From positions 191,011,987 to 191,075,986 of the forward strand of contig NC_044977.1 of NCBI RefSeq assembly GCF_008728515.1: a stretch of DNA of 64,000 nucleotides. Direction: 5' to 3'. Of this stretch, positions 11,630 to 22,212 are shown in pieces. The stretch's first letter is position 1, and every line of letters begins with the position of its first letter. This DNA comes from Papio anubis (taxonomy: Eukaryota; Chordata; Mammalia; Primates; Cercopithecidae). A model generated the notes under the pieces. The model made no database searches, had not been told where the DNA came from, and saw only the letters and a list, made by a program, of their open reading frames with translations. A program made the translations under genes and the position numbers.

Positions 11630-11637
11630 TGACGCAC
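11630..11637 (-). promoter_or_regulatory. XXYLT1: 5' splice site of the XXYLT1 exon
   Basis: The minus strand reads TTTACAG|GTGCGTC. The GT is at 11637-11636. CAG|GTGCGT is close to the consensus donor and leaves the frame at phase 2, which suits an Arg codon (AG+N) continuing in the next exon. Confidence 0.85.
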
Positions 11638-11770
11638 CTGTAAACCGGCTGCATCTCCCGGGCTAGGCCAATGATGGCGCCTGGCAGGAAACTGTCAAAT
11701 TCCTCAAACAACTCCCGGACGTTGGTCTTAAACTTCAGGTCTAGGTCCAGCTGAATGAGCCGCAGGATCT
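11638..11770 (-). CDS. XXYLT1: Internal coding exon of XXYLT1 (xyloside xylosyltransferase 1)
   Basis: This is the only coding exon I can defend. The family product is an ER type II membrane glycosyltransferase that adds the second xylose to O-linked xylose-glucose on Notch EGF repeats, using UDP-xylose. On the minus strand a pyrimidine-rich tract ending CTTTCCCTCAG precedes the exon at 11770, and CAG|GTGCGT follows it at 11638. The exon is 133 bp. It starts with two bases completing a split codon, holds 43 whole codons and ends two bases into the next codon. The peptide contains QLDLDLKFKT (DxD metal/nucleotide-sugar motif, exon codons 6-15), RELFEEFDSFLPGAI and AREMQPVY, matching my memory of XXYLT1. 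GXYLT and LARGE proteins have different sequence around their DxD. As I recall it, the human protein has Ile at two sites where Val (codon 17) and Leu (codon 35) occur here. The flanking exons lie outside the window. Confidence 0.9.
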
Positions 11771-11796
11771 CTGAGGGAAAGAGAAAAGGACAATGA
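11771..11796 (-). promoter_or_regulatory. XXYLT1: 3' splice site and polypyrimidine tract of the XXYLT1 exon
   Basis: Reading the minus strand, CCTTTTCTCTTTCCCTCAG runs straight into the exon. It is a nearly uninterrupted pyrimidine tract followed by CAG, a strong acceptor. The AG is at 11772-11771. Confidence 0.85.
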
Positions 11797-12140
11797 GACA
11801 CAGGCACACCTCCCGGGAGGCTCGGCCATGGACAGAAAATGACGCGGAGGGCAGAGAAAAGGGCACTGGACTCTTACTGTTGTCAGTGAATGATGCAAAG
11901 TTACCGCTGGAACAAAAGGCCTTTCATCTACCAGCAACCCCTCTGCACTATTAGTCTTCACAAACGACTGCCGTGTCTTTTCTTCCAACTGCAGACATCC
12001 ATTTTGCTTAAAACTAGGCGACCACATGCTCCAGCGTCAGCCTGCTGTCCTGATGTGACTGTTAACTGTGCACCATTTCACTCTCAAAAGTATCTCATTT
12101 GGATGATACCTTATGTGGACGCCCTACTTCCCTACATAAA
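11797..12140. other. Intron just upstream of the exon
   Basis: No repeat recognised between the acceptor tract and the next Alu. Confidence 0.6.
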
Positions 12141-12149
12141 ACTCAAAGC

Positions 12150-12451
12150 GGGCCAGGCGCGGTGGCTCACGCCTGTAATCCCAGCACTCTGGGAGGCCAA
12201 GGTGGGTGGATCACGAGGTCAGGAGTCCGAGACCAGCCTGACCAATATTGTGAAACCCTGTCTCTACTAAAAATACAAAAATTAGCTGGGCGTGATGGCA
12301 GGCGCCTGTAATTCCCGCTACTCAGTAGGCTGAGGGAGGAGAATCGCTTGAACCCGGGAGGCAGAGGTTGCAGTGAGCTGAGATTGTGCCACTGCACTCC
12401 AGCCTGGGCAACAGAGCAAGACACCATCTCAAAAAAAAGAAAAAAAAAAAC
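12150..12451 (+). mobile_element. AluS
   Basis: Full dimer, GGGCCAGGCGCGGTGGCTCA to an A-rich tail. 9-bp target duplication ACTCAAAGC at 12141-12149 and 12452-12460. Confidence 0.95.
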
Positions 12452-12460
12452 ACTCAAAGC

Positions 12461-13010
12461 ATCCAGGTGTTTCCTCTTTGGAGCACAGGTGGTAAATGAC
12501 CCACACAAGACAGAGGTAAAAAACATTATGGCCTCAGGCCTTTATCAGCACGTTCTGCAAACCCAGATGTGTGTCAAGTGAAGCTGCTGACAGAGTGAAA
12601 CAGCTGAATGATCTCAGATACCACTGTGTTTTTAATCCACTGCCTAAAAGACAGGATGAGCCCAAATTCTTCAATGTCACAATCACCTGGCACCTAAGAG
12701 CTGCCTGCTTCCATGGCTTCCAGATGACTCCAGGCTAGACGTGCAGGAGGAGGCACTGGTGAAGGTCCTTCCCCCATCCTTCACCCAGCCCAGCCTGACC
12801 GGGATTCTAGGTGTTGTGCCGGGCACCAGGCTGACCAGGACCCTGCCCTCAAGAGAGACACGTGGGTTGCAAAAAACAGAGGGAGAGGCCAGTGCTGAAG
12901 CCTGAAATCGAAGAGTGGCTGTGGGAGGTCCAAAGAGGGGGCACCCGGGGTTCAGTGATGAAGTGGTGAGAGCGAGTTCCTGGCACCCACCCTGGGAGTC
13001 AGAACACATG
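12461..13010. other. Intronic DNA, nothing recognised
   Basis: No repeat or exon signature seen. Confidence 0.5.
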
Positions 13011-13125
13011 AGTGCAACTTGAATCCAGTTCTGCTGCTGATTGAGCCTGTGACCCAGGGAAAGTTACTTCTCCGAACCTCAGCTATTCCATTGCTAAAAT
13101 GGGGAGGCTCTCCTGTGCCTTGTGT
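13011..13125 (+). repeat. MIR fragment
   Basis: AGTTCTGCTGCTGATTGAGC, GTGACCCAGGGAAAGTTACT and CCTCAGCTATTCCATTGC then TAAAATGGGGAGG match forward MIR. Confidence 0.8.
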
Positions 13126-14439
13126 GGGAAATAGCTTATGGACAGTATTACAGGGACCCTAGTGACTTGAGGAACAGAATTCTGGAGCAGAGCACCACAC
13201 TGGCCAAAGGTAGAATTTATGGGAAGGCAATTTAAGGAATTTGGGATAATTTTGCTGTGACTGAAGAGACTCCTGATGGGAGGAACAGCCATGCATTTAG
13301 TCAGCCCGTCAATCGTCACATCGAAAGCCCACCACCCGCTACAGGTGCTCTCTCTTTCAAGGCCATCTAAACCCTTCTTATTCTGCAAGAAGCAGTCTAA
13401 ACACCCCAGGCAGGCCCTGCAGGAGTCATGGCTTCCTGCTCTGTGCTCCCCACACGGCTGCCTCTGGTCACGGCCACCTGCACACCGGTCTCCTTGAGAA
13501 TGGGAATGTGCTGGGAGGGCGGGGCTCAGGACCATCAGATGCTTCTGGATGAGCGTCTTAATCTTGTCTTCATATACCCGTCAGTAAACCTGAGCACTTC
13601 CCTGCACTTTAGGGACCAGCTGGGAGTAAACCCAGAAACATCCTACGTAGGCCTAAGACACCGGAATCTGAGCTGCTTCGATGTTATTTACAACTCCTCC
13701 TTCCTAAAGCACCTTCCAGGAAGGGCTAGCTTCAAGTTGGTAACACTTCACCAGGTGAGGTCCACTGACTAGGAGGGAGACAGGCGGCAACTCCAGCACA
13801 AAGTGACCCCTTCACACCCATGTAGAACGACTGAGATGGGAGGCCACGCCCTTCTATTCCCAGAGGCCAGCAGGCCCCTGAGCAGCCTGCCCTGTCGTGC
13901 AGGCACCTGTCCAGGAGGTTAGCCCCTTTATGTAATTATGAATTAAGGCGCCAAGTTGTAAATGCCACTGTTGAAGAGAAAGATGCTTCCTAGGAATGCT
14001 GGAATTCATTAGGATGAGGTTTCTAAAGGGGCCTGTTCATCTGGCCTCTGGTCCTTAATGTAGCCGTGTCTCTGTGGGAAATACGTAGGGGCAAGAGGGT
14101 TACACAGAACACTGAAGGCATTGTGAGGACAGAATGAGACTGATCCATGGAAGCGACATCACAGAGAAGATGCTGGTTGGAGGAGAGCTGAAATGACAGC
14201 AGTAGGCCCACCGAAATGTAAGGAATACATGACTGAGATAACTGCCCCCAACGCCAGGAAGACATGAAACCTATAAATCATGAGGAAAAATGTCTGAGAA
14301 AAAGGAAGACTAGACATCTACAAGACTCACAAGAACGGCCAGCACCCCAGGCTGGCTGAATGTCCACCACGTCCAAACCTTGAGAAAACACAACAAAAAG
14401 AATGATCTAGCATGGCAGATCTGAAAAGCCTGGTTATAA
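13126..14439. other. Intronic DNA, nothing recognised
   Basis: Open frames at 13083-13772 on both strands look like chance. No repeat recognised. Confidence 0.5.
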
Positions 14440-14575
14440 CTGAGGCACCTCTACCCATTTTACAGATGAGGAAACTGAGGCCCAAAAAGAGAGACCTGTC
14501 AGGCATTACACTCAAGCTAGGTGGCAAAGCTGATCTCAGAATCCAGGTCTCCCGACTCCCTAGCTAATGCTCTTG
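14440..14575 (-). repeat. MIR fragment
   Basis: CCATTTTACAGATGAGGAAA then CTGAGGCCCAAAAAGAGAG and a degraded CACTCAAGCTAGGTGGCAAA: reverse-complement MIR core. Confidence 0.8.
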
Positions 14576-14995
14576 TGTTTATTAGCCCCATCACCTCCAA
14601 CCTACTCCCAACACGGGCCATAAACTCCTAGAGAACACAGAGCATTGTGTAATGGACCAAAGGGTGTGCACGAGACTAAACGGGCACCCAACACAACTAG
14701 CTCGTGGAGTATCTGCATCACCCCGTGAAAATATCAGCAAGAAGACGAGTGAGTACAAGCTAAAGGTGTAGCTTTCAAGACCTCCAAGACCCTGTCACCA
14801 CCATCGCCGCCACAGCCCTGGCAGCACTCCTCAGGAGCTCCTGGCTGTCCAGGAGACTGCTTTCAGGGCTGAGAACACCTACGCCTTCTGCCTGGGTCTG
14901 AGGCCTGGCTGGCGGCCGATACCTCTGTACAGTCACACCAGAGAGGGCCACATGCACAGCCCCAGTACCAGCTGGGAGATTTTCAAACCAACATT

Positions 14996-15125
14996 CCCAA
15001 GGGGATGTGCGGCTGGAATTGGCGGTGGTGGATCTCACATCCAACAGGAACTTGGGTCGCTTCTGAGCCAGACGTTTCTCTGCCGAAGCGCTCTTCTCCA
15101 TCTCCCTCCCAGTACATGGCTTGGG
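14996..15125 (-). repeat. Copy A of an about 125-bp direct repeat
   Basis: On the minus strand this reads an open frame PCTGREMEKSASAEKRLAQK then RPKFLLDVRSTTANS. The partner (16013-16143) keeps the same frame. By eye about 92% identical; several differences are CpG here and TG or CA in the other copy. Not a repeat family I can name. Confidence 0.85.
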
Positions 15126-15916
15126 CCAACTCAGCTCATCATCAGCATCCAATTAAACCAGCCACAAGCATGCCATCTGGCCATGGGTGGAATTACAACC
15201 CAGAGTGAGTAATTAATGATACCCAAAAATCAACAACAAAAGGAAAAAAAATTCCAGAAGAAAAAAAACGTGAGCCTTCTGTCCTCTCCTTTGCCTTCTC
15301 CTATCCCCGGAAGCAATTCTTGGCAGACACATCTTAACACACAAAAAGCAACATGCAACAAAATAGATCAAGAAATGGTGCAAAGAAAAGACATGCTCGG
15401 GTAAGCACGGTGCCTACCATCCTGGGAAACACAACAGGCCTTCAGGGAGGGGCAGGTGAACCACGCAAGCACCTCCTCTGTCTTTCTGTTTTGAAAAGGC
15501 CTCAGAGATTTGCAGAGATAAATATTTATAACACTTTAGAGGGCTTTCACTGCAGAGCGTCAGCCCAAATTCCACTAACTGGGAGAAGGGGAAATTATGA
15601 CAGCATTAAGCTATGTGACTCCAGCGTCATGAGGCTGGGGACCTGGAAGCAGCTGCCTGGAAAGGGAGCTAATTTTCCCATTGTCCACTTTGAAATATTG
15701 CAGCAATATGCCACCTGCCTTATCATACTCTGGTGTTTTTAAATCGCTGTTCAGTAGCACCTCTGGCTGGCGGGAGCCAAAGGGCAACTGAAAGGGGTGG
15801 AGACTTCCCCTAACAGTGAGAGGATCCTGACCCCAGAGGAGTTATTTTGAGGCCCATGGGACAGGATGGTTCCCCTGTGCTCCATCAGCCAGACCAGGCT
15901 GGCTTCCCGCACTGGA
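15126..15916. other. Intronic DNA between the two direct repeats
   Basis: No repeat recognised. A 129-codon frame at 15353-15742 has no family features. Confidence 0.5.
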
Positions 15917-15983
15917 GGGTCTGAGCATGTGACAGAGGGTTTGAGCATGTGGTAGAAGGTCTGAGCATGTGACAGAGGGTCTG
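15917..15983. repeat. 20-bp tandem repeat, 3.3 copies
   Basis: GGGTCTGAGCATGTGACAGA at 15917, 15937 (3 changes) and 15957 (1 change), then a partial copy. It sits directly upstream of copy B of the direct repeat. Confidence 0.9.
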
Positions 15984-16012
15984 CCCCCGCAACACACAGA
16001 CCCAGGCTGTGT

Positions 16013-16143
16013 CCCCAACGGGATGTGTGGTTGGAATTGGCAGTGGTGGATCTCATATCCAACAGAAACTTGGGTCGCTTCTGAGCTGGACGTTTCTCTG
16101 TCAAAGCGCTCTTCTCCATCTCCCTCCCAGTACAAGGCCCGGC
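16013..16143 (-). repeat. Copy B of the about 125-bp direct repeat
   Basis: Same orientation as copy A, about 1 kb away. The minus frame reads PCTGREMEKSALTEKRPAQK then RPKFLLDMRSTTANS. Identity stops near 16143 and 16013. Confidence 0.85.
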
Positions 16144-16299
16144 CACAGGGCAGCTGGCTCCCTATAGGAATAGGGGCTACAAAGGAAGAAAGGGAACATG
16201 CCAAGGGTCCCAGGCCTTGGGCACAGATTCTAGGGGTTCCTCCAGCCTGACCAAATGTTCACCCTCTAGGAGCAGGGAAAGGATGTCTGTGTGCCAGGC

Positions 16300-16440
16300 C
16301 CTGGGAAGGCTTTGCATGGACTCAGCCCATGAACCTCCATCATGCCTCCTCGAGGTGGCTGTTAGTATCTTCCAGTTTCAGATGAGGAATCTGGTGCTCA
16401 GAGAGTTTCGGTAATTTGTTTAAGACAACTCAGCAAAAAA
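16300..16440 (-). repeat. MIR fragment, diverged
   Basis: TTTCAGATGAGGAATCTGGT, GCTCAGAGAGTTTCGGTAAT then TTGTTTAAGACAACTCAGC: reversed MIR. Confidence 0.65.
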
Positions 16441-16845
16441 GGCTCCGGGTGGAGAGCAGTTACAGATTTGCCTCACTCGGTAGTTTGCTTGATCCACCGC
16501 ACATTTCTGAGAAAAGCCTTCAGACATCTCTGAAGTCCCTTTTGAAGTCCTATTGTCTTTATGAGCCAGAAATGCTTCCACATCAAAAGTGAAGACAGCA
16601 GACAACTCCAGATATATCTGTACGTGGCTGGGGCTTCATGGACAGAACCCCAGTCACAACCACCTCCCGCAAGACCCTCATCTCCAAAAAGTGTGAAGAC
16701 TATTGGGAGTCCCTTTCATTGACAAGGACCAATAGAGAAACTTCTGGAAGAAAGGGTTTTATGCCACAAAAGTTGAAAAGCAGCTTTTAATGACAATAGC
16801 CAACTTGTATCAATGCATTATACTCACTGAGTCATCTAAACACTC
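16441..16845. other. Intronic DNA, nothing recognised
   Basis: No repeat or exon signature seen. Confidence 0.5.
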
Positions 16846-16851
16846 TATGAG

Positions 16852-16897
16852 ATACATATATATATATATATTTTATATATATATATATATATATATG
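16852..16897. repeat. (TA)n microsatellite
   Basis: Two TA runs separated by TATATTTTATA, next to the poly(T) end of the following minus-strand Alu. Confidence 0.95.
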
Positions 16898-16902
16898 TTT
16901 GG

Positions 16903-17194
16903 TTTTTTTTTTGAGATGGAGTCTCGCTCTGTTGCCCTGGCTGGGGTGCAATGGCACAATCTTGGCTCACTGCAACCCCCGCCTCCCGGGTTCAAGCAAT
17001 TCTCCTGCCTCAGCCTCCTGAGTAGCTGGGACTACAGGCGCCCGCCACTACACCCGGCTAATTTTTGTATTTTTAGTAGAGACAGGGTTTCACCATGTTG
17101 GCCAGGCTGGTCTCGAACTCCTGAACTCAGGTGATCCGCCTGCCTTGGCCTCCCCAAGTGCTGGGATTACAGGTGTGAGCCACCACGCCCAGCC
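16903..17194 (-). mobile_element. AluS
   Basis: Complete reversed dimer from TTTTTTTTTGAGATGGAGTC to CACCACGCCCAGCC. Confidence 0.96.
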
Positions 17195-17500
17195 CTGAGA
17201 TTAACATTATTTCTATTTGGCTGGGTGTGGTGGCTGATGCCTGTAATCCCAGCACTTTGGGAGACTGAGGCAAGAGGATCACTTGAGCTCAGGAATCCGA
17301 GGCTGCAGTGAGCTGTGTCTGCACCACTGCGCTCCAGCCTGGGTGACAGAATGAGGCCCTGTCTCAAAAAAAAAAAAAAAAAAAAATTCCATTTGACAAA
17401 TGAGGAAATCGAGAAGTATAATAATCCAAGATCACGCAGCTGGTCAGTGGTAGGGCTCAAAACCCCAAGCCTGTTGGGCTCCACAGCCTGGTGCCTGCTC
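17195..17500 (-). repeat. MIR split by an Alu monomer
   Basis: TTAACATTATTTCTATTT before and CCATTTGACAAATGAGGAAA, TCACGCAGCTGGTCAGTGG after the inserted monomer are continuous reversed MIR. Confidence 0.75.
17219..17387 (+). mobile_element. Alu monomer (FRAM/AluJ right-arm type)
   Basis: One about 165-bp unit with GGCTGGGTGTGGTGGCTGAT, then the right-arm-like GAGGCTGCAGTGAGCTGTGT without a middle A-linker, and an A(21) tail. It is nested inside the MIR. Confidence 0.85.
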
Positions 17501-18289
17501 TTCACTGCCCTCGCGGCACTGCTCTTCACTGCCCACGCGGCCCTGCCTTCCGGGCTCCTGCGCGGCCAGGACATGGCCAAAGCTCAGCTCTGTAGGCTCT
17601 GCTCAGACAGGAAGGCCCTGACTCTCACTGTGCTAATCTATGTTTTCCACATTAGCAGCCTGCCCCTCCTCGGATGGTGCGGGGGAGAAAGGAAACAGAG
17701 TTCATAGAGTGATTTATGCAACCTGTTAGCAGCTCTGGTAAAAGGTTTTGGGTCCAGGAAATTGCAATGAATAACCACAGCCAGTTGCATATGTTCGCTG
17801 TACAACAAACTTTCTTCCAGCCTTACTCGCCCCCTCTCAAAACGAAGCATGAAAAACAGCGTGAACTACGGCTCAGCCATGGCGTTGTTTACGACGCCCA
17901 GCTCCTGTTCTGTGGACCAAACAAATTATCATGAGAAGACACAGTTTCTGCTTCAGCAACAGTGTAACATGAGTCTCCTTCCTCCTCCTCAGCACCTTCT
18001 CCGAAGAGGTATCAATCATATCCTTTAGGATAGGACAGAATTTATTTTGAACTTGGCTGAAAAATTTGGGGGACTTATGTAAGACAGCACGTATGACACC
18101 CAATGTAAATTTCCCTCTCACTTCTATTGCCAGCATGAAGTGATAGCGCACGCACGGATTGATGTCGTTCAACACACAGGGGAAACGGAATTTGAGATCT
18201 GAAAATCTTCCATGTCTATGGTATGGATATCCACGGTTCCTGCTGGCCTTTCCATAGTTTACATCTCTCTAGTGTCTGCTATAATCACT
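17501..18289. other. Intronic DNA, nothing recognised
   Basis: A minus frame of 100 codons lies at 17873-18175. I cannot relate it to any protein, and its codons show no clear coding bias. Confidence 0.5.
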
Positions 18290-18317
18290 TTTTTTGTTTG
18301 TTTGTTTGTTTGTTTTT
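18290..18317. repeat. (TTTG)n tetranucleotide run
   Basis: TTTTTTTGTTTGTTTGTTTG and on. On the minus strand this is a (CAAA)n run, the form often taken by a retroposon tail. Confidence 0.9.
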
Positions 18318-18830
18318 GTCTCCAAAAGCTTAAATTCTTTCCTATTTGAGGTAGGAACACATTTGGACTCTGTTCACAACAGTTAGACTGACGGTGCTCG
18401 GTCTTCCTTCTTCGCTAACAGGCTTTTTTTCAGAGACCCCCAGGGGTGGAAGCTGTAGAAAGCAATCCTTTTTGGATAGAATTTCAGGTGTTTTCTGAAA
18501 ATAACGATACAGATACCACTGGTTGCCCAAACTGTCACAGTGCAACTTTCCAAATTCTCCGTTTTGAGATTCTTTATCAGAATTATGGGCTCTTGTTACT
18601 AATCTCATCTTCCAACCACTCTCTCCCTCTTGAGTGGCATTTGAGCCCATGCCACCTTACGGATTCAGTCTAAAACTAGGTAAACTAACAAAGGTTCCAT
18701 CCTGCTGCCTGCAGCTCCTCATCCCCACACTGTCCCCTGACACCTGCTCCTGCCCTTGGCCCTGCATCCTGTCAGGGCCTGTCCACTGCAGCCTTGCCCC
18801 TTCCATTGATTCATATGGCAATGACAATGA
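18318..18830. other. Unassigned DNA with a 102-codon minus frame next to a (CAAA)n tail
   Basis: The frame at 18342-18650 (minus) ends about 25 bp before the (CAAA)n run. This could be a worn retrocopy of an unidentified transcript, or chance. I do not recognise the peptide. Confidence 0.25.
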
Positions 18831-18834
18831 CAGG

Positions 18835-18950
18835 ACTAATTCCTTATATTTCTATGGCATGTTGCAATGTTCAAAGTGCATTCCCAGCCCATAAAACTCT
18901 TTCCCATGCTTTACTCATTGAATCCTTACAGCAACCCTAGGGGGCAGGTG
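18835..18950 (-). repeat. MIR-like fragment
   Basis: TTACTCATTGAATCCTTACA then GCAACCCTAGGGGGCAGGTG matches the reversed MIR segment (CTCATTTAATCCTCACAACA, ACCCTATGAGGTAGGT). Confidence 0.6.
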
Positions 18951-18964
18951 CATCCATGTGGATT

Positions 18965-19420
18965 GGGTTCAACTGCATATCACAGAATACCTCTAGTAGC
19001 AACGGTTTCAACACAGAGAAGAGCATGACTAAGCCATCCACGGAGCGCACGGCTGCTCCATGAAGTCATCAAAGACGCAGACGACCTCTGCTTTTCTCCT
19101 TTGTTATCCTTGATCTCATTTCCATCCTCAAGGTACCTCATGGTGCAAGACGGGGGCTGCTGGGGCTCTAGCCAACTTGGTTGCATTCCAGGCAACTGAA
19201 AGGACCAAAGAGAAAGGACCCCCTGACCTTGCGTCCTGCAACGAGGCAGACTCTTCAAGCATCTCTCCTGGAAGTCTTTAGCGTTTCTTCTCATATCTCA
19301 CTACGCACAATTTAGTCACATGGTCACACTTAGCTACAAGGAAAGCTATGAAACGCATTCTTTTACGGGCATAAGGTTACCCCCAGATAAATGGGATTCG
19401 GTTGTAAATTAAAAAGGAGA
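18965..19420 (+). repeat. Ancient interspersed repeat, family not named
   Basis: GGCTGCTCCATGAAGTCATC, TGGTGCAAGACGGGGGCTGC, TCACATGGTCACACTTAGCT and ACAAGGAAAGCTATGAAA have the arrangement of a repeat I know from many places in mammal genomes, but I cannot name it safely. Confidence 0.45.
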
Positions 19421-19449
19421 GAATTGACATAGAGCAGGAACGAGCAGTA

Positions 19450-19600
19450 CTTCCACAGAAGGCAAGAAGTAACTACACCCACTTTACAGATCAAGAAATA
19501 GAGGCCCAAAGAGATTAGGTGTTGTTACGGTCACAAGAGGTCACTAGTGGCAAGATGGGGACTAATTCCATGTCATCGGCCGCACATCCAGATCCCCTTT
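19450..19600 (-). repeat. MIR fragment
   Basis: CCACTTTACAGATCAAGAAA, TAGAGGCCCAAAGAGATTAG and GTCACAAGAGGTCACTAGTG: reversed MIR. Confidence 0.75.
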
Positions 19601-20140
19601 CCCTGTTCATGGAGCCTCCTTGCTGCAGTGGACAGTGGAGCCGCTGCTGTGCTTCTGCAGACTCTTGCTTGCTCTCCTCCAGACCTTTGCTCAGCCCTCA
19701 GCTGTCCCCAGTTGGTCCAGCAACAAGATCCAAGCCTGCCAGGCCTGGGCTGCCATCCTGAAGGACTACTGTCCCCCATCCCCTGTCTCATACTTAGTTC
19801 CCGCCTTGCTTCCCTGCGTTTGTGTCCCACTGGGTCCCTTGGAATCCAGGCATGGTCATTAGCAAGGAGGACCAGGCCAGAGATGGCCAGATCCCAGCAA
19901 GCTACAGACCCTCAGAGTAGGATCACAACCCCACAACTGTTTCTGCAATGCCCAAGGAGTTCTGTGAGCAGGATGCCTCACTTTGGGGTACCCATACCAA
20001 GACGGCTGACACCTCCCGAAATTGTTTCTGATGGCCAACCTCTTGTGTGACCACCACCTCGTTCCATTCTGACACTGAAAACACATTTCATGATGGACGT
20101 GGACGCTTATCTGTGGGTCCTTGGCTACGATGCCTAAGCA
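19601..20140. other. Intronic DNA, nothing recognised
   Basis: A 167-codon plus frame (19547-20050) crosses this stretch and begins inside a MIR. I treat it as chance. Confidence 0.5.
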
Positions 20141-20343
20141 AACACAAATTAATTCGTGCTGAAGTGCAGCTTGGTAAATAGAACCTTTGCAATGATGGAG
20201 TCCGTTATGGGAAGTGACAAGGGGCTTTCTTGGTGGTGAAATGTGTGGGGACTTCTGCTCCGTGAAAAGGGGAGTCTATTTCCACTGAAAATCGGAGCCT
20301 GGATTCTCAGCACAGGGGCCAGTCCTGTGACTTCCCTGCCTTC
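20141..20343 (-). repeat. Left arm of an about 200-bp inverted repeat
   Basis: Reverse complement of 21271-21478. On the minus strand it includes CACAGGAAGGCAGGGAAGTC at its start and CCATCATTGCAAAGGTTCTA near its end. Both arms carry a similar open frame (QEGREVTGLAP, LRIQAPIF). Substitutions and short indels separate the arms. Confidence 0.88.
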
Positions 20344-21079
20344 CTGTGTAAACATGGAAACAGTTTGTTTTCAAGTTCTAGCACCCTGGCTACCTCTTTC
20401 ATGTCTCTAACATGAAGGTCTCTATATTCTGGCAGCAGTTCTCCCCATTGTGAACAATGAATCCGCCACTCTTTCCTGGAGTTACCCTGTCTCTGTTCCT
20501 CTCCCCCAGCAGACTCATCCTTCTCAGGTGGTGCTCTCCAGCCTCCTACCACCCTCTACAGGGTTGCAGGCTACAGGGTTTCCTCAGCCCCCTCTAGCCA
20601 AGTACAGCAGAAGCACCTACAACCAAGAGAGAGGCACAGACTCCTGAGATCCTCTCCCAGGAAGGGCAAATGGGACCAGGCAGAGAACAGCCGGCTTCTC
20701 ACCGAGGGGAAGATGACCAACCCCAGCCACAGCGCCCAGCTTCTCCCTGGGACCATGGAGGGCTGTGGAAAGAATGGCGCCACATCATCCCATGTGCTAG
20801 AAACCCACATCACAGCAAAGAAAAAAGTTTCTCCACTTTATGAATCCGGAAATACCTCTCTGACCTTTTCTAGCAGGAGGAAAAAATATGGCCTTAATCT
20901 TTTCAGTAGCAAACATCTTTCACCCTGTGACAGTTTGCAAACTGACTAGCCAATGGTCAAATGGCTCCTTCAGCTTTCCTGTCTCCTGAGCCAGAACTCC
21001 TGACAAAATGTCATGTTCTATTACCACTGTTTATACTACATCTTCTAAAAAAGATGGACGATCTATCATCTAGGAGATA
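20344..21079. other. Intronic DNA inside the inverted repeat
   Basis: No repeat recognised between the left arm and the MIR. Confidence 0.5.
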
Positions 21080-21240
21080 ATTAAGTACCTACCTCTCAGG
21101 TACTGGGCTACGCACTTCACATATTTTGCCGCATCGAATCCTCACACACAGGGCTTACTGTCCCCACTCTCGAGCTGCCGCCTCCCTGACACTTGAAGTT
21201 TCATTGCTTTCATCTCTGTTTACCGAGGCTGAGAGGAGCC
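21080..21240 (-). repeat. MIR fragment
   Basis: AAGTACCTACCTCTCAGGTA, GGGCTACGCACTTCACATAT then CGAATCCTCACACACAGGGC: reversed MIR, degraded at its 3' side. Confidence 0.6.
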
Positions 21241-21270
21241 CCTCCTGTTATGAGTCTGATAAGAATGACA

Positions 21271-21478
21271 CAGGAAGGCAGGGAAGTCACAGGATTGGCC
21301 CCTCTGCTGAGAATCCAGGCTCCAATTTTCACTGGAAATACAGACTCTCCCCGCCTCAAGGAGCAGACGTCCCCACACATTTCACCACTAAGAAACCCCC
21401 TTAGTCACCTCCCACAGTGGACTCCATCATTGCAAAGATTCTGTTTACCAAACTGCACTTAAGCACTCATTAATCTAT
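21271..21478 (+). repeat. Right arm of the about 200-bp inverted repeat
   Basis: Runs from CACAGGAAGGCAGGGAAGTC to CTGCACTTAAGCACTCATTAA. See the left arm at 20141-20343. The spacer is about 930 bp. Confidence 0.88.
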
Positions 21479-21910
21479 TTCCCAATTTTCATTAAATTTT
21501 AATTTCATTTAATCATTAGTTTTTCCTCTAATTAAATAACATTTGAGTTATTTTAATTTAAATTAAAGACATAAAATACAGTGCACCAAACTGACAGAAT
21601 GCAGCTGAGTGCAAAAAAAGAAAGAGAAAACAAGGTTTTAACTCATAAATATTTCAGCGTGCACTTCCTAAGAAACAAGGACACTCTCTTTCATAACAAC
21701 AGTACTACATCAAAGTCAGGACACTAGCAGTAACAACCCAATACCATTTCATCCACAGTCCTATTCAAAATGTGTCAGTTGTCCAAAAACAAAAACACAG
21801 TTCCTGGCCCCAGATTGCATGTAGCTGTCCCACGTGTTCTATCTGAAACGATTCCTCAGTCTTTCCTCGTCTTCTAGGACTTAGGACAATTTGGGGAATA
21901 TGGGCCACTT

Positions 21911-22212
21911 TTTTATTGATTTATTGATTTATTGATTTTGAGATGGAGTCTTTTGCCAGGCTGGAGTGCAATGGCATGATCTCAGCTCACTGCAACTTCC
22001 ACCTCCCGGGTTCAAGTGATTCTCCTGCCTCAGCCTCCCAAGTGGCTGGGATTACAGGTGCCCACCACCATGCCCAGCTAATTTTTGCATTTTTAGTAGA
22101 GATAGGGTTTCACCATGTTGGCCAGGCTGGTCTCGATCTCTTGACCTTGTGATCCGCCTGCCTTGGCCTCCCAAAGTGCTGGGATTACAGGCGTGAGCCA
22201 CCGCGCCGGGCC
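21911..22212 (-). mobile_element. Alu with (TTTATTGA)n tail
   Basis: Reversed dimer ending CACCGCGCCGGGCC at 22212. The tail side is TTTATTGATTTATTGATTTA at about 21911-21938. A short deletion lies in GAGTC-TTTTGCCAGGCTGG. Confidence 0.95.
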
